From assembly GCA_030528645.1 (NCBI GenBank), contig JAUMYM010000001.1, positions 60,257-124,256 of the forward strand: a DNA stretch of 64,000 bases, given 5' to 3'. Each line of letters begins with the position of its first letter. The first letter of the stretch is position 1. The stretch comes from Erysipelotrichaceae bacterium (GTDB lineage Bacteria; Bacillota_I; Bacilli_A; Erysipelotrichales; Erysipelotrichaceae). Positions 1 to 8,245 of this stretch are shown here, piece by piece. The translations under genes were made by a program, and so were the position numbers. The notes below the pieces were generated by a model. The model worked only from the letters and a program-made list of their open reading frames with translations, was not told where the DNA came from and ran no database searches.

Positions 1-110
1 TTTTTGTATTTATTAATGCTTTTTCTGCTAGAATTTAGCAAAAAACAGCAAACCTATTCTGATTTACTGTTTCTTAAATTATTATATTCAATTAAACATA
101 ACGGGAATTA

Positions 111-308
111 TCAGTCTGTTGTTGATGCCATTATGACAACATATCGCTTCATGTACTTGTCATAAACACTCCTGCATGTAGTGCCTCACCATTCGTGACT
201 TACATCAAAATAGTTTGACCAATCTGTTGACCATTCATATACTTCAAGTTCTTCTGTACCCCTTGGAAACAAAACGAAATTGACTTTGATAAAATCTTTT
301 ACAAAATC
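111..308 (-). pseudogene. Fragment of a hypothetical protein (WSTDWSNYFD motif)
   Basis: Read on the minus strand, this stretch encodes a recognisable protein tail with the motif WSTDWSNYFD followed by VYDK and RYVVIMASTTD. It is interrupted by an in-frame stop near position 187 and has no usable start, because its left part runs into the stop of the neighbouring membrane protein. I know this tail only as a conserved segment of small uncharacterised Firmicutes proteins, so no function can be given. It is most likely a decayed remnant. Confidence 0.4.
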
Positions 309-702
309 ATTTTTCTTCCGGAATATTTTTCAGTATATATTTACTCACCAGATAGCCGATAGAAGCAAGTACAATTCCAACTCCTGCAAAAGAAGCTAAT
401 GCAATAAAGTAACCTGAAATCTTACTTGTATCAAACCATCCGCTGTATAACAAAGCCGGATAAACGGTGAAAAGCATAGCTATAGTATGAAGAGTAATTT
501 TTTTCTTAACGCTCCAAACATCATAGTCATATAATGCCGAAAATCCTGATACCGAAGCCGATATAACCGTAATTGCAACCATCATCCGAAATTGCTTTAG
601 ATCTCCGCTTTTATAAGTAAAATATGTGCCGATACCCATAATAATCAATAAGATTCCACCTCTCAGCAGACCATTTCTAATCACTTTTCTTTTTAGTTCC
701 AT
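307..702 (-). CDS. DUF3021-like four-helix membrane protein
   Basis: This is a 131-residue protein with a basic start (MELKRK) and about four hydrophobic segments, roughly residues 14-28, 41-58, 70-88 and 96-122. The segment order and the central aromatic motif (DYDVWSVKKK) resemble the DUF3021 family, whose members often sit beside LytTR response regulators; no such regulator is visible here, so any partner may have been lost. A Shine-Dalgarno-like GGGAG lies a few bases upstream of the ATG. It is predicted to act in the cytoplasmic membrane; its role is unknown. The family call is from memory of the pattern and is moderate. Confidence 0.55.
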   Translation of the reverse strand: MELKRKVIRNGLLRGGILLIIMGIGTYFTYKSGDLKQFRMMVAITVISASVSGFSALYDYDVWSVKKKITLHTIAMLFTVYPALLYSGWFDTSKISGYFIALASFAGVGIVLASIGYLVSKYILKNIPEEK

Positions 703-801
703 ATATTTCTCCCTTCTAAATAGATAGTTCTTTTCACGTTATTAAAATATCCGTAACATTTCATAAAACCATTCATTAATCTCTAAATTCAGGTTTCCTA
801 C

Positions 802-1344
802 TTAGTTATTTTTATTATTTTTACACATTATCTTAAATGGCTCCGTTCCATTTTTGAAATAAAAATCGTCTTTTTCAATACTCTCATATCCTAATTTGTT
901 GTATAAATGAATGGCTTTTTCATTGGTTTTTTTAACACTTAATAAAATATAATCAAATCTAATATTGGATAAATAACTCAATAAGTCATGTCCAACTTTT
1001 CTGCCTTGAAAATTGCGATCAACAAACAATTCATTTAGTTCAAATGAATTATTAAACCAATTTATTTCTTTCGGTAAAGTATCAATAATTTGTTGTGCCC
1101 ACCAGTTTTCTTTTTTAAAATCAAATCCAAATAAAACACCAATTATCTGTCCATCATGTTCTTCTGTTAATATAATGGTATTCCTTTTTAATTTTAAACT
1201 ATTATTAATTCTGTTCTTTAGGTGACCTTTCTCTGTAATACTATCTTTATAAACTTTATCATATAACTCAGATACATAGTCAATTATCTTTTGAATTTCT
1301 TCTTCTTTATATATTTTAATCATCATGTTATTTGTCATTCTCAC
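802..1344 (-). CDS. GNAT family N-acetyltransferase
   Basis: This is a cytoplasmic acetyltransferase of the GNAT fold, transferring an acetyl group from acetyl-CoA to an unknown amine. The core motif A is visible as ELFVDRNFQGRKVGHDLL, with the QGRKVG acetyl-CoA pyrophosphate loop, and motif B appears as NEKAIHLYNKLGYESI near the C terminus, the usual end of the fold. The length (about 180 residues) is normal. The start is uncertain: GTG at 1344 or the ATGs at 1338, 1326 and 1323 are all possible and no strong ribosome binding site separates them. It lies alone in the accessory region. The substrate cannot be read from sequence. Confidence 0.8.
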   Translation of the reverse strand: MRMTNNMMIKIYKEEEIQKIIDYVSELYDKVYKDSITEKGHLKNRINNSLKLKRNTIILTEEHDGQIIGVLFGFDFKKENWWAQQIIDTLPKEINWFNNSFELNELFVDRNFQGRKVGHDLLSYLSNIRFDYILLSVKKTNEKAIHLYNKLGYESIEKDDFYFKNGTEPFKIMCKNNKNN

Positions 1345-1476
1345 TACACTCTCGTCTTCGTTATTTATCGCTTTTATGCTTTTCTAATATACCTGCATAC
1401 TTTCTCTTTTTATTTTCAACAAATTCACTATATTCTACATCACCTTATTTATAAAATACTAAACTATTTTTCGTAT

Positions 1477-1568
1477 TCAATCTTTGTTATAAGTTATAAC
1501 AACGCTCTTCTTGCCAGCATCTTTTATGGACGCACCAATGAAATAGCTTTCTTTATCATCAATAATCA
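1477..1568 (-). pseudogene. C-terminal fragment of an ORF6N/KilA-N-like phage protein
   Basis: The minus strand encodes LIIDDKESYFIGASIKDAGKK followed by a short tail and a stop. This motif (IIDDKExYhiGASxKDxGKK) resembles the C-terminal signature I associate with ORF6N/KilA-N type phage and island proteins. No start or N-terminal part remains upstream, where a different gene fragment begins. It is a remnant and not a functional gene; the family assignment is from memory. Confidence 0.35.
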
Positions 1569-1593
1569 AAAACTATTTATAGTGATTAACTTC

Positions 1594-1641
1594 TTATGCA
1601 TTGCCACCCTTGCCATGAACATATATAATAACAGCCTTCAT
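1594..1641 (-). pseudogene. N-terminal fragment of an alpha/beta hydrolase
   Basis: An ATG at 1641 opens the peptide MKAVIIYVHGKGGNA, followed at once by a stop codon and then by residues EVNHYK in the same frame. The HGKGGN segment is the oxyanion-loop motif of small alpha/beta hydrolases of the form MKAVIIYIHGKGGNAEEA. Everything after the stop is missing or scrambled, and the next recognisable coding fragment (ORF6N-like tail) is unrelated, so this is a junction of two broken genes. Confidence 0.45.
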
Positions 1642-2299
1642 TTAGATTACCTATCCAAAATCTGATCTTTCAAATTTTTGATTGCTTCATTGTATCACTT
1701 TTCACGTATTTTGTCATTTAATTAAGATGATTGTTCCTCTTGAACTACTATAATTTTATTTTTTTCTTGCGGAAAGAATTCGATATATAAACAAGAATCT
1801 TCTTGTCGTAGTCCTCAATTCTTATGCTTTGTGATGACGAATTTATCAGATGAGAAAGGGAAAGCGCCTTAAAAAGCTAAAAACCGAGAATACCGTGCAG
1901 TAATTTTGATTGAATATTCTATCATAGTGTTATTCTACTTTTTTATATCTATATTTCACTCCTATTCAATTAATATTATGGAATCTATTTGAACATTATC
2001 TTTTTTACTAAATTTTAAACTTTGTATTTCATGAAATCGAAATAAATTTTGTTTAAATTCAGATCCTACAATATTTTTAAAATTTACTGTAAGTTGTTAA
2101 AATTACTACTCTTCAACTATAAATTTGTATTTCCCTAATTTCTTTTCCATATATACAACAACGTTTATTATTCTAACACTTCTATTTCAATACCTTTTTG
2201 ATGATTATTTAAACTTTTTTGACTCTTACTTTTATTTTGACAACAAAAAAGAAAATAGGCTCCTACCTACTTTCTTTTCATTAACCTTATTGATATTTA
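1642..2299. other. AT-rich stretch with no supportable gene
   Basis: No reading frame in this stretch has both a plausible start and a recognisable product. Short open frames exist on both strands but are low-complexity and rich in Phe, Ile and Tyr. Together with the fragments on either side it looks like decaying accessory DNA. Confidence 0.5.
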
Positions 2300-3040
2300 C
2301 TATAATACAAGAGAAATGTTTCCATGCATTAAAATTCTTAATATGCCAATTACAACTAAATGTGCCGGATAATAGTAATAAAAGAACCATTTACTCCCAA
2401 TTTCTTTTCCTCTAGTGCCATCATAATTCCACAATAGAAAAAGGGAAAACAAGGTTGTCAATTGCAAAATGCCGTAAAAAATATCTATAAATAGAATATA
2501 AATGCAAGCATACACACTAATCCATATAATATAATCCATAACTTGTTTCTTTTTATGCTCTCTATGTTGGTATAAAAAAAATGGCATCATCAAAGCAATG
2601 GATGACCAATCTGCAACAAATGTTATAAGGCACAAAATGACGATAGATAAAATTTTTATATTATTTTTAATTTTTTCATTTCTAAAAATCCAAATCAATA
2701 GTATTGACATAGATAGTGGAAATAATACGCTTGTTTTATTAAACAGATTTCCCTCCATGGGATTATATGAAATCCCCAGACCGAAGCAAAACGCGAAATG
2801 ACTCATGGCTGCAAAAATAAATACTCTTATAAAATATCGTTTTATATTTTTTGTAAAATAGCACCCTTCTGCAATGAAATACCACATAATTGGTGCTGTA
2901 AGTCTTCCAATCATGTGCATACTTACCGGAATAAGCTCTTTTGTAAGTCCCGGATACAACAACCAAGCCAGATGATCAATAGTCATAGCAATAATAGCTA
3001 TTAGTTTTAAATGCGTAGCATTGAATTTTATATTTTTCAA
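2300..3040 (-). CDS. TraX family membrane protein
   Basis: This is a 246-residue polytopic membrane protein of the TraX family, named after the F-plasmid pilin acetylation protein but widespread in Firmicutes chromosomes with unknown function. The family hallmarks are visible: the opening LKLIAIIAMTIDHLAW, then MHMIGRLTAPIMWYFIAEG with the GRLxxPIF-like segment, and a C-terminal YYYYPAHL motif close to the last helix. Around seven or eight hydrophobic segments are seen. Length is normal for the family, so the gene appears intact. It is isolated, with an AT-rich upstream region containing an inverted repeat that could be a control site. Substrate of any acyltransfer is unknown. Confidence 0.85.
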   Translation of the reverse strand: MKNIKFNATHLKLIAIIAMTIDHLAWLLYPGLTKELIPVSMHMIGRLTAPIMWYFIAEGCYFTKNIKRYFIRVFIFAAMSHFAFCFGLGISYNPMEGNLFNKTSVLFPLSMSILLIWIFRNEKIKNNIKILSIVILCLITFVADWSSIALMMPFFLYQHREHKKKQVMDYIIWISVYACIYILFIDIFYGILQLTTLFSLFLLWNYDGTRGKEIGSKWFFYYYYPAHLVVIGILRILMHGNISLVL

Positions 3041-3077
3041 ACATTTTTTCCTTTCGTTAATAATTTATTTTCATATT

Positions 3078-3098
3078 ATATCAAAAATAGTTTGATAT
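3078..3098. promoter_or_regulatory. Inverted repeat upstream of the TraX gene
   Basis: The sequence ATATCAAA-aatag-TTTGATAT is a perfect 8-bp inverted repeat with a 5-bp centre, 38 bases upstream of the TraX start codon. Its position would suit a repressor or activator site. No cognate regulator is adjacent, and in AT-rich DNA such repeats can arise by chance. Confidence 0.3.
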
Positions 3099-3296
3099 AT
3101 ATCAACAAAATAAATTTTGCAATTTGATAGCTTGTATCTACATTATTCACTTGCACTATGCTTCCACTTTTTTCTATCATATTTTCTTTTTAGATTACCA
3201 AAACATACCATTTTATATTTTGTAATATAAAATTCATTTAAAAAGGGAGTATTAGTTTTCTATACTTCGTTTTCAATAATCTTTTTTTACAGATTT

Positions 3297-3812
3297 TTAA
3301 TATATATCAAAATCTATTTCGTAACAGTCATCAATAAAAACGATATTTGCATCATATTTTTTTGCACTTGCAAGAAATTTTGCATTCTCATTTAAAACAT
3401 GTTCCATTGTACACCATTCATCATCAATACGATTTTCAATCACACGTGCATATTTTTTTATATTATCAAAATGACTCTTAATATAACTTTCACTCATAAC
3501 GAGACAATAATATCTGATATTATCAAGATATTCTTTTACAAAATCTTTTTTCCAATCAAATGGAATATAACACCCTTCCACAATTAGATTTTGTTTATTC
3601 TCTATTGCAGTCTTAATCATTTCACAAACAATTGGCCAAAGATATTCTGTAAGCCTATCGTCATCATCTAGTGTAAGTGTTGTAATTCCACTACGAATTA
3701 ATCCCATTTTCAAATGATCTATTGATAAATAAGGATATTTATATTTCTCAAGTAATTTTTGAGCAAGAACGGTCTTTCCTGTATGCGATGCTCCCGTTAT
3801 TAAAATAATCAT
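3297..3812 (-). CDS. P-loop small-molecule kinase-like ATPase
   Basis: This is an about 171-residue P-loop protein with the Walker A motif GASHTGKT at its N terminus, followed by a DHLKMG segment and a later R-rich lid-like region (YARVIENR). The layout is that of small kinases such as adenylylsulfate-kinase, zeta-toxin or 2-phosphoglycerate-kinase relatives often annotated simply as ATP-binding protein. The start at 3812 is chosen because a GGGAG ribosome binding site lies six bases upstream; the ATG at 3815 is also possible. It probably phosphorylates a small molecule in the cytoplasm, but the substrate is unknown. It stands alone between TraX and the mobile-element remnants. Confidence 0.65.
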   Translation of the reverse strand: MIILITGASHTGKTVLAQKLLEKYKYPYLSIDHLKMGLIRSGITTLTLDDDDRLTEYLWPIVCEMIKTAIENKQNLIVEGCYIPFDWKKDFVKEYLDNIRYYCLVMSESYIKSHFDNIKKYARVIENRIDDEWCTMEHVLNENAKFLASAKKYDANIVFIDDCYEIDFDIY

Positions 3813-3922
3813 CATTTTCTCCCTTATAAACAAAAACTATCTGTTTTCTATATCTATTTTTTAAAGATATATCCTAGCATGTTACTCCTGTAACAAAATG
3901 TCAAGGACTTTGTAATCAAAAA

Positions 3923-4093
3923 CTAGATATTTTTTTCATTTTCTTTTACAACAATCTTTTTTATTTTATCAATCATTGTTTCTTTACTTGTTTTGCTAAA
4001 ATGTATTCCTACATTACATTTTACCCCATTTACAACTTTTTGTACTCTAATTTGATTATCTTTACTTATATTTTTTGTTATTTGATTTTCCAT
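3923..4093 (-). CDS. TnpW-like small transposon-encoded protein
   Basis: This is a 56-residue hydrophilic protein beginning MENQITKN and ending in a basic stretch (IKKIVVKENEKN). The pattern of a short β-rich segment (VNGVKCNVGIHFS) followed by a K/E-rich helix (KETMIDKIKKIV) matches the small TnpW-type proteins carried by Tn4451-like and related integrative elements, whose function is unknown. The start is set by an AAAGGGCGG ribosome binding site just upstream of the ATG at 4093. It lies next to the Fic gene and the other mobile-element remnants, which supports the assignment. Confidence 0.55.
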   Translation of the reverse strand: MENQITKNISKDNQIRVQKVVNGVKCNVGIHFSKTSKETMIDKIKKIVVKENEKNI

Positions 4094-4126
4094 AATTCCG
4101 CCCTTTCTTCTTACAAATAAAGAAGA

Positions 4127-4160
4127 CAACTAGATTTTTTTATTCTAATTGCCTTTATTA
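4127..4160. repeat. Direct repeat copy 1 flanking the fic gene
   Basis: This segment begins CAACTAGATTTT and continues ATTCTAATTG. A nearly identical copy lies at 5456-5488 in the same orientation, on the other side of the fic gene. Each copy is also an imperfect inverted repeat (CAACTAGA / TCTAATTG) able to form a hairpin. The pair brackets the fic gene. Confidence 0.55.
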
Positions 4161-4179
4161 CTTCTATTTCATTTTATTT

Positions 4180-5326
4180 TTACAATAATGTACCTTCAGA
4201 TAAAATATCTACATATTTTCTATAAACATATTGTCTATATCTTTTTTTATCTTCTACAAGCTCTAATATATTCATCTCCATTAAATTTTCTAGTAGCTTA
4301 TTTACAGTAGGTTTACTAACTCCTATTAACTTTCTTACATCCTCCGTTTCAAAAAAAGGATGTTTTAGGATGTAATCATATACTAAAAGTAAATTTGAAA
4401 TATTACCGCTAGAAAATTGTCGAATTTTTTCTGTATCATTCTTTTTAAGTTCAATAATTTTTTGAATTGAAGTTACTGCATCTTTTGCTATTTCACAAAT
4501 TCCACTTATGAAAAATTTAATCCATTCTTCAAATTCTCCTTTCATTCTAACGTTAGTTAGTAGCTCATAATATCTATTTCTATTCTTTTTAAAAAAATAG
4601 CTTAAATAAAGTACTGGATATTCAATCAATCCTTGCTCTTTTAAATACAATATAATAAGAAGTCTTCCGATTCTTCCATTTCCATCTAAAAATGGATGTA
4701 TTGTTTCAAACTGATAGTGTATCAAAGCTATCTTGATTAAATTTGAAACATCGCTATTTTCGTGTAAATACTTTTCTAAATCACTTAAACAACTTTCCAT
4801 TTCATCTGGTGCTGGTGGAATAAAACTTGCATTATTTAAAGTAGATCCTGCGTGTCCAATCCAATTCTGCGATTTTCTGAATTCCCCCGGCATTTTCTCT
4901 TGCCCTCTTGTATTAGATAAAAGTACAGAATGTGTTTCTTTAACTAATCTCATACATAAAGGTAATTCGTTTAGTCTTTTAAATGCATAGTTTGTAGCTT
5001 TGATATAATTTACAATTTCTTCAGTATCTTTTATTTTCTCATTAGCTCTATCTTTTTGTAAAACATCAATAAGAGAAGCTTGAGTTCCTTCTATTTGCGA
5101 ACTGATAACTGCCTCTTTTTGAACATACATAGATACAAAAAGATCCATATCGGGTAATGTTATTGCCATTCCATCTAATCTTCCAAGTAATATATGCTTT
5201 ATTGATTAAATGATTTATGTCTGTATCAATATTTAATTTTATCTCTTTTAAATTATGTGGTATAAAGCATTCGTAATCACTTTGCATTCTTTTTAATTGT
5301 CCTGCTCTATTATTTTCTAGTCTCAA
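4180..5326 (-). pseudogene. Fic/DOC family AMP transferase, class II, frameshifted
   Basis: Fic proteins transfer AMP from ATP to hydroxyl side chains of target proteins. The catalytic motif HPFLDGNGRIGR is intact, preceded by the flap region, and a C-terminal winged-helix-like segment (DVRKLIGVSKPTVNKLLENL) follows, as in many standalone Fic proteins. An N-terminal SQIEGT fits the (S/T)xxxE(G/N) autoinhibitory helix of class II Fic proteins. The reading frame opens at 5326 (MRLENNRAGQLKRM, with AGGAGGG upstream) but shifts near 5195, where one base appears missing: the first frame gives NKAYITWKIRW, the second gives LLGRLDGMAITLPDMD. A product starting at the internal ATG (5169) would still contain both the inhibitory helix and the active site. 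This may be a real inactivation or a sequencing error. Confidence 0.8.
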
Positions 5327-5337
5327 AATATCCCTCC

Positions 5338-5445
5338 TAAGTTAAATTTATTTTATTTAAAGTTATTATATCGTTTTTAAGTAAAATTTTCAAAGATATA
5401 TTTTACTTAAAATGTATTTTGTCCCCGTAAGTTAAATTTTCTTTA
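5338..5445. repeat. Cluster of short TAAGTTAAA-like repeats upstream of fic
   Basis: Four related words lie in this stretch, in both orientations: taagttaaattta, taagtaaaatttt, ttttacttaaaat and taagttaaatttt. The cluster sits upstream of the Fic start codon and could be operator half-sites, but the DNA is very AT-rich. Confidence 0.3.
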
Positions 5446-5455
5446 CTAAAAAAAA

Positions 5456-5488
5456 CAACTAGATTTTATATTCTAATTGTCTTTAATC
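5456..5488. repeat. Direct repeat copy 2 flanking the fic gene
   Basis: This is the second copy of the roughly 33-base repeat at 4127-4160, in the same orientation, with a few substitutions in the central T-run and the 3' end. It overlaps the tail of the DnaC/IstB remnant. The duplicated hairpin-forming segment on each side suggests that the fic gene entered or was duplicated as a unit. Confidence 0.5.
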
Positions 5489-5886
5489 GTTTATTAAATG
5501 TTGTGTTCTGTTTATCTTTTGTGTTCGTTGTCTTTTTCTTCTACCTTCTCCTACCACTCTAAGTGGTAAACACATTTCTATTATCCTTGAACATATCCTA
5601 CCTAGCATTATATCTTCTTGTTCTGCTTCTATATCTTTATAATTAAGATTGGTTGTGATAATTGTTGGTTTTGCTTTTAAATATCTTGCATTGATTACAT
5701 TGTAGATTTGTTCCAGTGCATATTCTGTGTTTCTCTCTATTCCAAAATCATCAAGTATAGGAAGTTTTCAATGATTTCAAGCAAATCAAGTTTTTCTCCT
5801 TCGCTAACTGAGTATGTAACAACCTTTTCCTCTTTCTTCGCTATTTTCGTTTCATCTTTATTTTTGATTTTATTGTTATCCTTCAT
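5483..5886 (-). pseudogene. DnaC/IstB-type ATPase remnant (internal deletion)
   Basis: The C-terminal half of a helicase-loader ATPase is visible: Walker B LDDFGIERNTEYALEQIYNV, the sensor segment TIITTNL and the typical tail GRICSRIIEMCLPLRVVGEG, ending at 5483. The N-terminal half with Walker A is absent. Instead a short unrelated start (MKDNNKIKNKDETKIAKKEE, ATG at 5886 with GAGGT upstream) runs into it in a different frame near 5765. This is consistent with a deletion that joined a small upstream gene to the remainder. Such DnaC-like proteins belong to the replication/accessory modules of Gram-positive integrative conjugative elements, so this is part of the decayed element. Confidence 0.7.
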
Positions 5887-5946
5887 AATTTTTACCTCTT
5901 CATATTTATAGGTTGATCGTTTAAGTTTAGTGATATTGATGGTTGT

Positions 5947-6204
5947 TTAGGGAAACATCATAGGCATTTCACCTCCGGCACTTTTCTCTCGGAGGGCTGG
6001 CAACAACGGAATAGAAGTATCATTATCCTCGTTAGTATCATGGCTCGTAAAGTTCCTATCTTTACTTTGAGTGTTCCTATTTCTCGCTCGCTTATTTCTA
6101 TCCTCAAATTGCTTGGTATTCATTAAAACCGAATCGGAATGCCGTAAAACAAACCAGCAAACTTTTTCAGCAAGAAGGTCTGGGCGTAGTATTCTCTCGC
6201 TCAC
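5947..6204 (-). CDS. Unrecognised short reading frame in element remnant
   Basis: This is an 85-residue frame rich in Asn, Arg, Asp and Ser in the middle (EDRNKRARNRNTQSKDRN) that ends with AGGEMPMMFP. I do not recognise it. The hydrophilic centre resembles a linker rather than a folded domain, and it lies between the DnaC remnant and the cargo operon, so it may be the surviving piece of a replication or mobilisation gene. No convincing ribosome binding site was found. Confidence 0.25.
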   Translation of the reverse strand: MSERILRPDLLAEKVCWFVLRHSDSVLMNTKQFEDRNKRARNRNTQSKDRNFTSHDTNEDNDTSIPLLPALREKSAGGEMPMMFP

Positions 6205-6439
6205 TAACGATTAAAGTACCATCTTGGTCTATGAAATTTTCAAGGTACAATCCTGACCATAAATTTTTCAGGGTTTATTTTTATTTATTCTTTTGAACCC
6301 AAGGAGGCTATATGAACCCCCTCTATCTATAAACCTGAAATATGACTATGGTTGGTAACCGTAATTTCAAAAAAATTATAAATAAAAAAGAAGCAGAAAT
6401 CTTCTCATTTCCACTTATTTATAGTTTATTCCTTTATGT

Positions 6440-7189
6440 TTATTCTTCTATTATATGCTTTACTCTTCTTGATCCATGCTTTATAATCCATTGACACTCT
6501 TGGCTTATGTTATCTTTTTTCCAAGAGTCAAGTATATAATAAAATTTATTTTTATCTTCCTTATACAAATCATTTAAGTTATTTGCTACACTTTTTTGTA
6601 TATACTTATCCTTATCATCCTTCAGATTGCTCAGTATTTCAAAATACTCATCGAAATATTCTAAGGCAATAAAAAGCTTTTTTGCCCATGGTAACCTTAT
6701 TCTCAGGCACTCACTCGAAAGTCTTCTGACTCTTTCATGTTCATCCTCGCTCCATTCTTTTAATATTCTTAGAGATTTATCGGGGTAATTTTTAATCAAT
6801 GGTCTCATACAATATTCAGAAGTAAACCTCTTAGTAAGCTCTTTACTAAATTCTATGCTCTCTTCGAAATACTCAGCTCCATAAAGTTCAACATACTTTC
6901 CAACCGGCCACAACCACCAACCTTCTGTGAATGCTCCGCTATTACCTCGCAATTCTTTTCCTAAAATTTTACTGAATATTTTAAGAACTTTGTCATACTC
7001 TAAATTAAAAGCTTTATATAAGGCTTCGGCTATCAGTTCTTGTCTCTGATTAAACTCCAACTGTTCTATCTTATTTTTCGTTGATTCAAAAAATATCTTC
7101 TTATCAAAATCGTTAGTTACCTTCATAATTTTTTCTGCCAACTCGTCCAAATAATTAACATCATAATAATCTTTTATTTTCTTGCCCAT
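6440..7189 (-). CDS. AlkC/AlkD-like HEAT-repeat DNA alkylation repair protein
   Basis: This is a 249-residue all-helical protein with HEAT-like repeats. The segment SEDEHERVRRLSSECLRIRLPW and the C-terminal WIIKHGSRR are characteristic of the AlkC/AlkD superfamily, DNA glycosylases that excise alkylated bases without flipping them. Length fits the family. Its start overlaps the 3' end of the TetR gene by 29 bases, so the two are translated in a coupled way, and the VOC gene precedes both. The operon appears controlled by the TetR protein. A response to an electrophile or alkylating compound would unite a VOC enzyme and a repair protein, but that is inference. Confidence 0.7.
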   Translation of the reverse strand: MGKKIKDYYDVNYLDELAEKIMKVTNDFDKKIFFESTKNKIEQLEFNQRQELIAEALYKAFNLEYDKVLKIFSKILGKELRGNSGAFTEGWWLWPVGKYVELYGAEYFEESIEFSKELTKRFTSEYCMRPLIKNYPDKSLRILKEWSEDEHERVRRLSSECLRIRLPWAKKLFIALEYFDEYFEILSNLKDDKDKYIQKSVANNLNDLYKEDKNKFYYILDSWKKDNISQECQWIIKHGSRRVKHIIEE

Positions 7190-7766
7190 TGTTTCTTAAT
7201 CCTTCTAACATTAATCTTACTGTAAACTCAACCTTACTCAAGTTAAAATCATTTTTGTGAGAAATACTTACAGCCATTTCATTTAGTCCACCTGATATAA
7301 AACTGGTTAAGTAATCAATTTTAATTTTTTTTATCAAACCTTTCAACTGTAAATTTTTCAGTTGTTCTTTCAAATGACTTTCAGAATTTTGGATATCAAT
7401 TTTTTTCCACTCATCCCACGGAATAATTGCCGGAGCATCAATCAGAAGAATTTTCATTATGTCTTTATCCATTGCTTTTTCAACAAAGGCAACACACCCT
7501 GTAACGAGCTGTTCCCAAGGATCACTTTTTTCTATGGCTTTCTTCTCAATGTATTTGGCAATTTCAATTTGAATTTCCTTTATCAGATCAAATAATATAT
7601 CTTCTTTTCTCTTATAGTGATGATAAAAAGCTCCCCTTGTAAGCCCTATTTCTCCCACTATTTCTTGCAATGATGTATCAGAAAATCCTTTATTCTGAAA
7701 TTTTTTTCTGGCTACTTCTAATATTTTTCTCCTTGTGTTAAAGGAGGCTATATCATTCTTGTTCAT
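7161..7766 (-). CDS. TetR/AcrR family transcriptional regulator
   Basis: This is a 201-residue regulator with an N-terminal TetR helix-turn-helix: RRKILEVARKKFQNKGFSDTS, then LQEIVGEIGLTRGAFYHHYKRKEDIL, where the GAFYHHYKRKEDL signature is exact. The C-terminal two thirds is the variable ligand-binding and dimer domain. Its ATG overlaps the end of the upstream VOC gene by 14 bases and its end overlaps the repair gene, so the three genes form one coupled operon. The palindrome at 8196-8216 upstream of the first gene is the probable operator, implying autorepression relieved by an unknown ligand. Confidence 0.9.
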   Translation of the reverse strand: MNKNDIASFNTRRKILEVARKKFQNKGFSDTSLQEIVGEIGLTRGAFYHHYKRKEDILFDLIKEIQIEIAKYIEKKAIEKSDPWEQLVTGCVAFVEKAMDKDIMKILLIDAPAIIPWDEWKKIDIQNSESHLKEQLKNLQLKGLIKKIKIDYLTSFISGGLNEMAVSISHKNDFNLSKVEFTVRLMLEGLRNNGQENKRLL

Positions 7767-8163
7767 AATTCTCCTTATATTCTTCTGAAGGTTCTATTAT
7801 TTGGATCACATCAACTAATAACTTGCCGGGCGCTTCTATAATAAAATGTCTCTGACCAAAACTCTCACTTTTTATATCCAACCTTATTTTATCTCTCAAA
7901 TCTTTAATGAATAAATCATATATTTCATCAACATTATCCAACTCTATATTCAACAATAAACCACTTTGTAAAGCTCTAAAACCTGTTGGAACAGTTTCAT
8001 GGTTATGCTTTAAGAATGCAAGTTCATTATTATTTTCATCAATCATACTAATATACCAATCAGCTTCAAAAGTGATTCTAAAACCAAAATACTTGATAAA
8101 AAAGTTCGCACAAGCTTTAAGTTCATCTGTCATAACTACCGGGTAAAAACTATTTATTTTCAT
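7753..8163 (-). CDS. VOC (glyoxalase/bleomycin-resistance fold) protein
   Basis: This is a 136-residue protein of the vicinal oxygen chelate fold with paired βαβββ modules: FYPVVMTDELKACANFFIKYFGF opens the first and LLNIELDNVDEIYDLFIKDL the second, ending with EAPGKLLVDVIQ. Family members bind or modify small hydrophobic or electrophilic compounds, including drug sequestration and lactoylglutathione chemistry. Metal ligands cannot be assigned safely by eye. The start at 8163 is favoured by a GGAGG six bases upstream rather than the TTG at 8175. It is the first gene of the VOC-TetR-AlkC operon, so it is probably controlled by the TetR protein. Confidence 0.8.
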   Translation of the reverse strand: MKINSFYPVVMTDELKACANFFIKYFGFRITFEADWYISMIDENNNELAFLKHNHETVPTGFRALQSGLLLNIELDNVDEIYDLFIKDLRDKIRLDIKSESFGQRHFIIEAPGKLLVDVIQIIEPSEEYKENYEQE

Positions 8164-8189
8164 ATTAACCTCCAATTCTTATTGGAATT

Positions 8190-8216
8190 ATTATAACATA
8201 CATACCGTTTGTATGT
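8190..8216 (-). promoter_or_regulatory. TetR-type operator beside the -10 box of the VOC operon
   Basis: A perfect inverted repeat ACATACA-taccgtt-TGTATGT (8196-8216) abuts a perfect TATAAT (8190-8195, minus strand) about 30 bases upstream of the VOC start codon. The site therefore fills the spacer between -10 and -35. This is the classical arrangement for repression by a TetR-family protein, and one is encoded in the same operon. A -35 box is poor, as in many such promoters. Confidence 0.65.
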
Positions 8217-8245
8217 GAATAGAAAACTTATAGTTTAATTATTGA

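Noticed and set aside
2125-2415. 96-residue Phe-rich frame on the plus strand
   Set aside because: It overlaps the TraX gene 3' end antisense, is low complexity and has no good ribosome binding site.
5066-5326. A separate 86-residue gene upstream of Fic
   Set aside because: Its first half is the missing N terminus of Fic; after the frameshift the frame turns to low-information residues, so it is the broken start of one gene.
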